Source of the DNA: Shewanella sp. MR-4
GTDB taxonomy: Bacteria; Pseudomonadota; Gammaproteobacteria; Enterobacterales; Shewanellaceae
DNA length: 64,000 nucleotides
NCBI RefSeq assembly: GCF_000014685.1
Contig: NC_008321.1
Coordinates: 4,275,001-4,339,000, forward strand
Direction: 5' to 3'
Under the pieces are notes generated by a model. That model was not told where the DNA came from, made no database searches, and saw nothing but the letters and a program-made list of their open reading frames with translations. Within the stretch, counting starts at the first letter, position 1. Each line of letters starts with the position of its first letter. Made by a program: the position numbers and the translations under genes. Shown piece after piece: positions 35,322 through 43,579 of this stretch.

Positions 35322-36035
35322 TTAATTCAATGCGGCTTTCTGCACATCGACGATTTCACGAATACTGTTCTTCGCCAACCCGAGTAGCTCAATCAATTCT
35401 TCATGGCTAAACGGCTCACCTTCAGCCGTACCTTGAATTTCAATAATCTTACCGGTTTCCGTCATGACAACGTTCATATCGGTTTCAGCCGCGCTGTCTT
35501 CCACATATTCGAGATCGCTAATAGCTTCACCGTTGTAGATACCGACGCTGACCGCAGCAATTAAAAACTTCAGCGGGTTAGACTTGATGATGCCCTTACC
35601 ACGGGCCCAGTTCAGCGCATCCACAAGAGCCACACAGGCACCTGTGATAGATGCGGTGCGAGTACCGCCATCGGCTTGGATCACGTCACAATCGATAACG
35701 ATAGTGTTTTCACCAAGGGCTTTCATATCGACGCAAGCACGCAGCGCACGGCCAATCAGACGCTGGATCTCTTGAGTACGACCAGATTGCTTGCCGCGAG
35801 CCGCTTCACGGTCCATACGACTGTGAGTTGAACGTGGCAACATACCGTATTCCGCCGTCACCCAGCCTTGTCCCTGACCTTTAAGGAAACGTGGCACACC
35901 CTCAGTAAAACTGGCGGTACAAAGTACTTTGGTTTCGCCAAACTCCACCAACACAGAACCTTCGGCGTGGGCCGTAAACTGGCGAGTGATAGTGATGGGA
36001 CGTGTTTGTGCTGGCGTTCTGTTACTTGGACGCAT
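35322..36035 (-). CDS. rph: Ribonuclease PH
   Basis: Phosphorolytic 3'-5' exoribonuclease that trims tRNA 3' ends. The 237-residue length is full (Escherichia coli K-12 carries a truncated form). Motifs include [19 protein letters not shown], the conserved [17 protein letters not shown] loop, and the phosphate/metal segment [21 protein letters not shown]. It is upstream of pyrE and divergent from yicC. Confidence 0.97.
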
Positions 36036-36079
36036 GCGAGATTCCTGTATTCTGAGTCATTGACCGATTTTGGCTGCAT

Positions 36080-36108
36080 ATTATAGGGATTTGTGCCTGA
36101 GGATGCCA
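36080..36108 (-). promoter_or_regulatory. Predicted promoter of rph-pyrE
   Basis: On the minus strand a perfect -10 TATAAT (36080-36085) is present 45 bases upstream of the rph start. At 17 bp spacing the -35 would be TGGCAT, a poor match, so confidence rests on the -10 box. Confidence 0.5.
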
Positions 36109-36180
36109 TGCCTAGGGCAATTCTCTGGCAAACTCCGCCATTTACAACACAAGCTTCCCCTTCGCAGTATACTGTATGCC

Positions 36181-36209
36181 TTTAATCCTAAAGCCATTGA
36201 CTCTATAAT
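36181..36209 (+). promoter_or_regulatory. Predicted promoter of yicC
   Basis: TTTAAT (36181-36186) and a perfect TATAAT (36204-36209) are separated by 17 bp, 40 bases upstream of the yicC start codon. Confidence 0.55.
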
Positions 36210-36248
36210 CGCCTATCAATATGACGATTCAACCATCAGGACAATCCC

Positions 36249-37112
36249 ATGATCCAAAGCATGACAGCCTACGCTCGCATCGAGCACAAAGCACAATGGG
36301 GCACTGCCTCTTGGGAAATTCGCTCAGTCAACCAGCGTTATCTCGAAACTTACCTACGTCTGCCAGAACAATTCCGCAGCTTCGAACCCGTACTGCGCGA
36401 TCGTCTGCGTAAACGCTTAAGCCGCGGTAAAGTCGAGGTCAATTTACGCTACGAGTTAGCCGACAACAGCAATAACGAACTCAAATTAAACCAAGGGTTA
36501 GCTAAGCAGTTGCTCGACGCTGCCAGCTGGTTAAAACAAGAAGCCGGCCAAGGCGAAGTCAGCCTAACTGATATTTTGCGCTGGCCAGGCGTGCTCTCAA
36601 GCTCAGAGCAAGATATGGACGCCATAGGCGCCGAGCTATTAACGGCTTTCGATTTAGCGATAGACCAGTTTATCGAAGCCCGTGGCCGCGAAGGAGCAGC
36701 GATTAAAGACATGCTGTTAAGCCGTTTAGAAGGCGTCGAAGAACAAATCGCTATCGTGCGCAAGCACATGCCTAAAGTGATGGAATATCAGCGCGATAAA
36801 CTCACTAATCGCCTCGCTGAGATCAAAGGTGAACTCGACCCCGCCCGCATCGAGCAGGAGATGATCCTGTTAGCACAAAAACAAGATGTGGCCGAAGAGA
36901 TGGACAGACTCGAAGCCCATGTCACCGAAGCGCGCCGCATCCTCAAAAAAGGCGGCAGCGAAGGCCGCCGCTTAGATTTTATGATGCAGGAATTTAACCG
37001 CGAATCTAACACCCTCGCCTCAAAATCCATCAGCACCGAAATCACCGCCGCCGCAGTCGAGCTCAAAGTACTTATCGAACAAATGCGCGAGCAGATCCAG
37101 AACGTTGAATAG
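36249..37112 (+). CDS. yicC: YicC family protein (endoribonuclease family)
   Basis: A 287-residue protein beginning MIQSMTAYAR, the typical YicC N-terminus, with SVNQRYLETYLRLPEQF and a C-terminal RRLDFMMQEFNRESNTLASKS segment. YicC proteins have been reported to act as endoribonucleases affecting small RNA stability in Escherichia coli. The neighbourhood next to rph is the same as in that species. It is transcribed alone towards a terminator. Confidence 0.93.
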   Translation: MIQSMTAYARIEHKAQWGTASWEIRSVNQRYLETYLRLPEQFRSFEPVLRDRLRKRLSRGKVEVNLRYELADNSNNELKLNQGLAKQLLDAASWLKQEAGQGEVSLTDILRWPGVLSSSEQDMDAIGAELLTAFDLAIDQFIEARGREGAAIKDMLLSRLEGVEEQIAIVRKHMPKVMEYQRDKLTNRLAEIKGELDPARIEQEMILLAQKQDVAEEMDRLEAHVTEARRILKKGGSEGRRLDFMMQEFNRESNTLASKSISTEITAAAVELKVLIEQMREQIQNVE

Positions 37113-37134
37113 TGTTGCTTGTGTTATCTAAAAC

Positions 37135-37166
37135 CAAAAGCCCTTTTAAAGGGCTTTTGATTTTTT
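37135..37166. terminator. Terminator between yicC and yjjG
   Basis: Stem CAAAAGCCC / GGGCTTTTG (37135-37159) followed by ATTTTTT on the plus strand. The minus-strand side is also T-rich, so it may serve the convergent yjjG as well. Confidence 0.85.
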
Positions 37167-37171
37167 GGAGA

Positions 37172-37888
37172 CTAACCGAGTAATGGCATGAGCTTCTGCT
37201 GTAGCTCATGGTGGGAGGCGACTTGAAAGTGCGGGCGAATACCTGCGGGGGCTGCGTGTCCATGGACGTTATACCAACAGGTGTTGAATCCCGCATTGAT
37301 GCCGCCTTGAATGTCTGAATGTGGGTTATCGCCCACCATCAACACTTGTTCGCGCGCAGGCTGACCCATCAACTCGAGGGCGTGTTCAAAGATACCGATA
37401 TCGGGTTTAGCCATGCCCACTTTTTCTGAAATAACCAAAATATCAAAATGATGCTGTAAACCAGTACGCTCTAAACGCACTGTTTGCAACTCGGTAAAAC
37501 CATTGGTGATGATCCCCATTTTGGCTTTTCCCTGCAGTGCGGCCAGTAATTCACGGGCACCGGGCAAGGGCGCACAAATCTCAGCCATCGCCGTTAAAAA
37601 TGCACTGTTTAAGGTTTGCGGGGTAACCGCAAGCTTTGCCGCCCATGGCTCGAAACGTATGGTTTGCAGTTCGGCGGCGCTGATCTTGCCATCCTGATAC
37701 GCAACCCATAACGGCTTGTTTACACTTTGATATTCTTCGAAATCGGTACGAGTAAAATCGATGCCAAAGCCTGAAAACATTCGCTTCAGCCCTTCGAAAG
37801 CATCGAAATAAAAGAGAGTTTCATCTGCATCGAAAAGCACCCAAGTATAGGGTAAAGCGGCAGCATGATTCGGGGTTAAAGATGACAT
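37172..37888 (-). CDS. yjjG: HAD-family pyrimidine 5'-nucleotidase YjjG
   Basis: A 238-residue cytoplasmic haloacid-dehalogenase phosphatase. HAD motifs: I in LFDADETLFYFD (nucleophile Asp), II in GIITNGFTELQ, III Lys in SEKVGMAKPDIGIFEHA, IV in MVGDNPHSDIQGGINAG. The pattern, including NTCWYN, matches YjjG, a house-cleaning nucleotidase that removes non-canonical pyrimidine monophosphates. It is divergent from the LysR gene. Confidence 0.87.
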   Translation of the reverse strand: MSSLTPNHAAALPYTWVLFDADETLFYFDAFEGLKRMFSGFGIDFTRTDFEEYQSVNKPLWVAYQDGKISAAELQTIRFEPWAAKLAVTPQTLNSAFLTAMAEICAPLPGARELLAALQGKAKMGIITNGFTELQTVRLERTGLQHHFDILVISEKVGMAKPDIGIFEHALELMGQPAREQVLMVGDNPHSDIQGGINAGFNTCWYNVHGHAAPAGIRPHFQVASHHELQQKLMPLLG

Positions 37889-38246
37889 ACGACTCCTAAC
37901 AACACACTAAAGGCACGGCTTAATCCGTCAAGACAAGCAGCACAGTACTATACAACACCCAAAATCTAACGCGAAGGCACACGAAAAACAGAGCATAGTT
38001 AGCAAGTCTATCTGCCAATAATGCTTTAGCGCCTTCAACACCAAGGGAATAGGTTTTTAGTTGCGAAATAGTCTACTATCTTGATTTAAGATTGATAATA
38101 CCGCATACATGAAACCCATTGTTGAACATATCTCAACAGTAATTAGATTAGGCACCTGTTTCCAGGGATGAGCTACAACACGGGTTATCATCGCCGCAGA
38201 TCAGCCTGAGCATAAAAACTCACAGCCACAACATTGGAGCCCTTTG
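37889..38246. other. Intergenic region between yjjG and the LysR gene
   Basis: About 360 bases between divergent genes without a supported gene, repeat or confident promoter. A LysR-type regulator usually acts on a divergent promoter, but the nearest divergent gene here is the unrelated yjjG. Confidence 0.4.
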
Positions 38247-39137
38247 ATGGATCATTTTTCTGCCCTGCCCATTTTTGTCACTGTAGTGGAATGCGGTAGC
38301 TTTTCCGCCGCAGGACAAAAACTTGGGCTGAGCAAATCGGCCATCAGCAAGCGTATTACGCAACTGGAGCAACACTTAGGTATTCAGTTGCTACAACGTA
38401 CCACTCGCAGTTTGAGCCTGACGGATGCTGGCGCACGCTATTTCGAATATATTCGCCCCGCAGTGCAGCTCACTCAAGAAGGATTGGATGCTATCTCCGA
38501 GCTGCAGCAAACGCCTAAAGGCAATCTGCGAATTTCCGTGCCTATGGTGTTTGGCCGCTTGTATATTGCGCCTTTAATCGCTGAGTTTTTAAAACGTTAC
38601 CCCGATATTCAGCTGCAAATGCAAATGGATGATAAGACCACTGATTTAATCGCAGGCGGCTTCGATCTGGCCATTCGAATTGGCGAGCTTCCTGACTCCA
38701 GCCTTATCACCCGCAAAATTGCCCCTTGTTTGAGCGTGATTTGCGCGTCCCCCGCATATCTAGCTCAGCACGGTTCACCCATGGTTCCTCGCGAGCTAAC
38801 TCAGCACAACTGCTTGTTTTACAGTTACTTTCAAGACGGTGTGGAATGGAGTTTCCAGAGTCCCAATGGCATGCAACGCATCCAACCCAAAGGGAACTAT
38901 CAAGTAAATAATAGTGATGCCATCCATCGAGCCTGTCTCGATGGTCTTGGCATCGCCAACTTACCACTCTTTATTGTTGAATCCGATCTACAGGCTGGGC
39001 GTTTACAAACGATACTGACTAACTTTCTACTCCCCGAACATGGTATTTATGCCGTATATCCGCAGCGAAAATACCTCCCAACCAAAGTGAAGGTATTGAT
39101 TGATTTTTTACGGGATAAACTGGCAAATACCGACTAA
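38247..39137 (+). CDS. LysR family transcriptional regulator
   Basis: A 296-residue regulator. The ATG at 38247 follows GGAG by 8 bases; a TTG three bases earlier is not needed. The N-terminal winged helix-turn-helix contains AGQKLGLSKSAISKRITQLEQHLGIQLLQRTTRSLSLTDAG (positions about 21-62 of the protein). A periplasmic-binding-protein-like effector domain follows. It resembles the CrgA/DmlR-like subgroup. Target and effector are unknown; no obvious partner operon is divergent. Confidence 0.88.
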   Translation: MDHFSALPIFVTVVECGSFSAAGQKLGLSKSAISKRITQLEQHLGIQLLQRTTRSLSLTDAGARYFEYIRPAVQLTQEGLDAISELQQTPKGNLRISVPMVFGRLYIAPLIAEFLKRYPDIQLQMQMDDKTTDLIAGGFDLAIRIGELPDSSLITRKIAPCLSVICASPAYLAQHGSPMVPRELTQHNCLFYSYFQDGVEWSFQSPNGMQRIQPKGNYQVNNSDAIHRACLDGLGIANLPLFIVESDLQAGRLQTILTNFLLPEHGIYAVYPQRKYLPTKVKVLIDFLRDKLANTD

Positions 39138-39277
39138 GCGTCTTTAAAAATGCGCCGGAAGCAAATCCCAAAGCTTGCGCTGTAGACTGCTCCTCAACTA
39201 CCGACAAATCTCGCTCGCTAAGATATACTGCGCGACACTTTCATCGCGCCACACGCATTCACTAAGAGCCATAGTTC

Positions 39278-39943
39278 ATGCCCTCACTGCATTCTCATCC
39301 TGAATTCGTCAATAAGCTGATTATCATAGGGCTGCCCCGTACAGGGACGACGAGCGTGAGCGTGGCCTTATTGGAGCAAGGCTTAAAAGTGGCGCATATG
39401 GCGTTTACCAAAGAAGCCTTTATGCAGGCGGATGCGATTTCCGATGCGCCTTGTTTTAGCGATTTCAAACAGTTGGATGAGTTATTCTCCAAAGCCAAGT
39501 TTGTTTATCTTGACCGAGAGCTAGATTCTTGGGTGCCGTCGATGCAGATGTTACTCAGTCGAATGCTGCCACATTTAGATGCACAAACCGGCCGATTCCA
39601 CCCGATTATGAAGCGCAGTTTTCGCCATAGCTTTGGTGTCGGTTTGATTGAAAACCCGCAAGATACACAACATCTTATCGATTGTTATCAGCGCCATAAA
39701 CAAAGCGTATTCGACTATTTTGCTGGCAGAGATGACTTCTTATCACTCGATGTGAGCCAGCAAGGCGCCCTCGGCCAGTTATTAACATTTATCGGATTGG
39801 CCAGCGCCGAAAACCAACAGAATTTTCCTAAACTCAATGTCGGCCGCAATGTCGCCAGTTGGGATGAATATAAACACCCGAATAAGATCAGCGCTAATGC
39901 CTCGGGTCCGGAAAAACGTAAGTTCTTCGATTATAAGCTTTAA
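39278..39943 (+). CDS. Sulfotransferase-like P-loop protein
   Basis: A 221-residue cytoplasmic protein. The N-terminus carries the PAPS-binding loop IIIGLPRTGTTSVSVALLEQG, typical of the sulfotransferase family. A second motif around FVYLDRELDSWVPSMQMLLSRM corresponds to the 3'-phosphate-binding region. The family includes eukaryote-like and bacterial members with unknown acceptors. No PAPS-producing genes are nearby. It follows the LysR gene by 140 bases. Confidence 0.75.
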   Translation: MPSLHSHPEFVNKLIIIGLPRTGTTSVSVALLEQGLKVAHMAFTKEAFMQADAISDAPCFSDFKQLDELFSKAKFVYLDRELDSWVPSMQMLLSRMLPHLDAQTGRFHPIMKRSFRHSFGVGLIENPQDTQHLIDCYQRHKQSVFDYFAGRDDFLSLDVSQQGALGQLLTFIGLASAENQQNFPKLNVGRNVASWDEYKHPNKISANASGPEKRKFFDYKL

Positions 39944-39962
39944 AACTCAACGGTTGGGAAAG

Positions 39963-41387
39963 CTAGTCAGGGGTATTTCGGCGTTTTACCACAGTTAACC
40001 AGTCGAGACTCACGCCCGAAATCGCGTTAAAACCGCGGATACGGAAGATAAGTTGCAGTAACTGCGGCCTAGGCCTGACTTTCGGTTCGACCGAACGCGG
40101 AATAAACCATAGCGTCACGAATGCGCGCAGTATGGTCGACACCAAAAACACCACAAAAATCGGACTACTGAGCCAGCTATTCCAACCTGACCAGACTAAA
40201 AAGTCCGCCGCATGGGAAGCTATCGTGCCGCCGACCATGGCCCCCACAAACACCAACCCAGCGCTGAGTGACGCTTGCAGCGCCGCGTAGGTCGCAAAAT
40301 CACTGCGAAAGGGACGAATATCATAAAGGTAATTGGCGGTACTTAAGGTAAAGCCGCTCCACGCTAAGCCCGAAAAGGCCTGAATGAGGAGAATATACAA
40401 ATAGTTATCGGAAAACAGCCATAACAACGGCAAGCTTGGGATCATGCAGCTGGTGATAATCATCACCAAACGATTACCAAATTGATCGCTAAATCGTCCC
40501 CAAAACTTCAGCGTCACAAACTGAGTCGCTATCGATGCCACACTGGCTAGCACAAATTCAATGTAGCTAAACTTCAAGTCTTCCAGCATATATACGACGA
40601 AAAACGGCGCCGAGATGGCTACCATCGCCTGCATACTGGCCACAAATAGGCTGTATTGGCGGAAGGTTTTATCCTTCCATGCTCCGCGAAAATTGCGGAT
40701 GGTTTGGATAAATACGCCCCGCTGCTTGGCTTCGCGCGGATCTGGGTCGTGCATTTGCAATAACAACCAAGCCGAGACAAAACGTCCCATAGCCGCTATC
40801 GAAAACAACAAGGTAAAACCTAACCAGGCCATTTGCAGCGAATCAGTAAGAGTAAGAATGCCACCGCCCACAAAAAATACGCTTAAGGATGCGCCCATGG
40901 TTAAGCGGGTACGCGCCGCAAAAAAGGCGCCACGGCGACGTTCGGGCACGATAGACCCCATCCAAGCGCGCCAATGGGGTTGGATAAGATTGATAAACCC
41001 GTGGTATCCCACGGCGAGCGCGATAAATATCCATACCGCATGTTCGGGACGAAAGGCCGCTAACGCGCCCATTCCCAATACCACCAACGCCTGCAAAGCT
41101 GCGCAGTAGACGATAAAACTACGGCGGGAAAAGTGACTCGCTAACCATACCGAAACCAGCTGCGACATCGCCCCAAAAAGCTGTGGCAAACCGGTAACAA
41201 AGCCCATTTGCGCAAGACTGGCACCGAGAAAAATTGCGTAGGCATTGAAAAAGTTATCGCTCGTCGCCGTCATCATCGACGAAGCCACGGCTTCCTGCTG
41301 CGAGCGACGCAGGGTGCATCTTAACCAGAGATTTCTAGCGCTACGGCGCGAACACGTTAATGCAGAGGGAGCTTCGAGGGTGCCCAT
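39963..41387 (-). CDS. MFS transporter
   Basis: A 474-residue membrane protein of the major facilitator superfamily with about twelve hydrophobic segments and the loop motif FSRRSF between segments 2 and 3. The first ~35 residues (Ser/Arg-rich) are soluble, and the first membrane segment lies around AVASSMMTATSDNFFNAYAIFLGAS. The ATG at 41385-41387 lacks a spaced ribosome-binding site, so the start is uncertain. The C-terminus ends with about 40 soluble residues. Substrate unknown; it stands alone and converges on the sulfotransferase-like gene. Confidence 0.85.
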   Translation of the reverse strand: MGTLEAPSALTCSRRSARNLWLRCTLRRSQQEAVASSMMTATSDNFFNAYAIFLGASLAQMGFVTGLPQLFGAMSQLVSVWLASHFSRRSFIVYCAALQALVVLGMGALAAFRPEHAVWIFIALAVGYHGFINLIQPHWRAWMGSIVPERRRGAFFAARTRLTMGASLSVFFVGGGILTLTDSLQMAWLGFTLLFSIAAMGRFVSAWLLLQMHDPDPREAKQRGVFIQTIRNFRGAWKDKTFRQYSLFVASMQAMVAISAPFFVVYMLEDLKFSYIEFVLASVASIATQFVTLKFWGRFSDQFGNRLVMIITSCMIPSLPLLWLFSDNYLYILLIQAFSGLAWSGFTLSTANYLYDIRPFRSDFATYAALQASLSAGLVFVGAMVGGTIASHAADFLVWSGWNSWLSSPIFVVFLVSTILRAFVTLWFIPRSVEPKVRPRPQLLQLIFRIRGFNAISGVSLDWLTVVKRRNTPD

Positions 41388-41456
41388 TCCAAGCCAAATC
41401 CATATGAGACTAAAGGGTTTTGATGTTGCAATTATGTCGTATATAAGCCAAAAACA

Positions 41457-41478
41457 AAACGCCCCAAATGGGGCGTTT
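41457..41478 (-). terminator. Terminator downstream of the kinase/nucleotidyltransferase pair
   Basis: Near-perfect palindrome AAACGCCCCA-AA-TGGGGCGTTT followed on the minus strand by TTGTTTTTGG, 27 bases after the kinase stop codon. Confidence 0.85.
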
Positions 41479-41504
41479 GATTAGGGCGTGTTGACGTTTC
41501 AGGG

Positions 41505-42569
41505 TTAGAAGCAAGCCTTTAACTCGGCTTCTTGATCTAACAGGCTTTGATACAAGGTAAATTGATTCGCAGCCCTATCCAGATTGTGGCCCTCACGGTG
41601 CACATGGAAATACACGTCACCATTGAGATAATCCGTTAAAAAACGCACGCCGATCATCAGACAAATCACCCGCGCCCCAAGCCAGAGGCTACGTTTTTCG
41701 ACTTCAGTTAGTACTTCGCCCAGTTCACTTAAATAACCACGGCAAATGGCGGCAAAGATTGATTGGCGCACTTTAACATTATCAAGGGCGGTCGAATCTT
41801 CGGCTTCAGGCGAACAGAAGGTACGCACCATATCGCCAAAGTCATACATCAAATGCCCTTTCATGCACGTATCGAGGTCGATAATTGCCATGCTCGACAT
41901 GTCGCGCTTATCGAACAGCATATTATTGATTTTAGTGTCGTTATGGCAAATACGCAGCGGGAGCTGTGGCGAAATCTCGGCTAGCTCATCTAATAAACTC
42001 TGCTGTGACAGGGCGTAATCGACCCAGTTACGGCATAAATCCAACCGCTTAGCTTTATCCTGTTGAACCGCTTGGCGCAGTATTTCCATCCGTCCCGGCA
42101 AATGGTGGAACTGCGGGATCACATCCTCAAGCTGAGTGGCATCAAAATCACTCAAGGCACAGGCAAAATGACCAAAGGCCTTAGCCGCCATTTCGGCTTC
42201 GGCTTCAGACTTCACGACCTCAATACTTAAACTGTGGGGCAAATAACTGATGGCACGCCAAAATCCCTGCTCACCTAAATCGATCGCCAGCTCACCCTCT
42301 TGGGTAAGGCACGGACTCACCACTTGAAGACCATATTGCTGTTGTAATGCCTTGGCGCATAAATGATGGCTTATCTTATCGGCATTACTTACCAATGCCT
42401 GCGGCGTCTTAAACACTTGGGTGTTAATACGTTGCAGCACTAATTCACCCGAGGGCCAACGCACTAGCAAGGTATCGTTAATATGACCATTCCCTAACGC
42501 TGAGATTTTTGCCTCGTCAGCTTCAATTCCAAAATGAGGCAACACAGACTGCCTAATGAGTTTTATCAC
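41505..42569 (-). CDS. Phosphotransferase (APH/choline-kinase fold), N-acetylhexosamine kinase-like
   Basis: A 354-residue small-molecule kinase. The nucleotide-binding N-lobe has LGNGHINDTLLVRW and VLQRIN. The catalytic loop is CHNDTKINNMLFD, with Asp at about residue 211, and the metal-binding DLD is at 231-233 (IIDLDTCMKG). HNDTKINN is characteristic of the N-acetylhexosamine 1-kinase (NahK) group. The next gene upstream, overlapping by 17 bases, is a nucleotidyltransferase, which fits a sugar-1-phosphate salvage route: kinase makes sugar 1-phosphate, partner makes the NDP-sugar. The actual substrate is not shown; other APH-fold substrates are possible. Confidence 0.8.
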   Translation of the reverse strand: MIKLIRQSVLPHFGIEADEAKISALGNGHINDTLLVRWPSGELVLQRINTQVFKTPQALVSNADKISHHLCAKALQQQYGLQVVSPCLTQEGELAIDLGEQGFWRAISYLPHSLSIEVVKSEAEAEMAAKAFGHFACALSDFDATQLEDVIPQFHHLPGRMEILRQAVQQDKAKRLDLCRNWVDYALSQQSLLDELAEISPQLPLRICHNDTKINNMLFDKRDMSSMAIIDLDTCMKGHLMYDFGDMVRTFCSPEAEDSTALDNVKVRQSIFAAICRGYLSELGEVLTEVEKRSLWLGARVICLMIGVRFLTDYLNGDVYFHVHREGHNLDRAANQFTLYQSLLDQEAELKACF

Positions 42570-43434
42570 TCAATAACTCCATTAATTTTTGCTTTACCCA
42601 GACAGTATCCTGCGGATAGGTCACACCGAGCCAAGGTTCGCTGGCCACATCAACAAACACGGGCACACCTTGCTCAATTCCCGCCTGAACCACGGCGGGC
42701 AAATAGCATTCAGATTTAGGCAATTGGCCTTGCTGTTCGATAAATTCGATTAATTCACGTTTAATAACATCAAATATGCTTGGCGAGAAGCCCCAACAGG
42801 TCATAGAGACCAGAGACTGTGAAGGAAGAGGTGCCAATCCCTCAGGACCTTCACCGATAAAACCATGATCTTGGGCTTGAATATTCAACCATTCGGCGAC
42901 TGAGCGCAGTTGCCCCTGCTCCACTTGGCATAAGCCACGATTCACGCCCCCGTGTTCGGACAAGGTCAGCTCAATCGGATAAGCCACCATCATCCAATCA
43001 TGGGGTCTGGCGGTTAATCCCTTCGCTAAAGAGATAAAAGCGCTGTCGCCGTAGAAATCATCGGCATTGATCACCGCCATTGGCCCACTAACACAATCAC
43101 GGGCGCACCACAGGGCATGAGCCGTTCCCCAAGGCTTTAAACGATGGCTCACATCCGCAAGCTGCGCTTCGGCAGGCAAATCGGTGAGCGACTGATAACA
43201 GAAGTGATACTCGAAGTCCGCTGGCAAAAAGCGTATCAACAGCTCGTGGAGTTCCGCTTCCAATTCGGGGCGGATCACCAGCACAGCACGCTTAAATCCG
43301 CTGCGGATCGCCGACTGTATCGATAACACCAACATGGGTTCGCCCGCAGGACCGAGGGAAGCTAATTGTTTATCGCCGCCAAAACGACTACCTAGCCCTG
43401 CCGCCATAATGACTAAGGTCAAATCTGTATTCAT
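42553..43434 (-). CDS. Nucleotidyltransferase (sugar-phosphate type)
   Basis: A 293-residue NTP-transferase-fold protein. The N-terminal nucleotide-binding motif is VIMAAGLGSRFGGDKQLASLGPAGEPML, and the metal-binding Asp lies in PMAVINADDFYGD near residue 116. This resembles GalU/GlmU-N-type pyrophosphorylases, although the usual C-terminal domains are absent. It overlaps the downstream NahK-like kinase by 17 bases, so the two are co-translated and probably act in sequence on the same sugar. Confidence 0.82.
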   Translation of the reverse strand: MNTDLTLVIMAAGLGSRFGGDKQLASLGPAGEPMLVLSIQSAIRSGFKRAVLVIRPELEAELHELLIRFLPADFEYHFCYQSLTDLPAEAQLADVSHRLKPWGTAHALWCARDCVSGPMAVINADDFYGDSAFISLAKGLTARPHDWMMVAYPIELTLSEHGGVNRGLCQVEQGQLRSVAEWLNIQAQDHGFIGEGPEGLAPLPSQSLVSMTCWGFSPSIFDVIKRELIEFIEQQGQLPKSECYLPAVVQAGIEQGVPVFVDVASEPWLGVTYPQDTVWVKQKLMELLSDKTH

Positions 43435-43579
43435 GTGGGATTAGTGTTCAGTTCGTATTAAAGATATTTTCCCGAACCTCGCCGCAATCGGCTATGCGAG
43501 CGCATTTAAAACAAGATTGGAGAAAAAGAGGAGCAAAAGTGTAATCTACCCCTCTAGTCCTGACTAGAATTTTATCGAT

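Noticed and set aside
40615..41109. Plus-strand 164-codon open frame antisense to the MFS transporter
   Set aside because: The opposite strand encodes a clear membrane transporter. The antisense frame has no domain, signal or ribosome-binding site.
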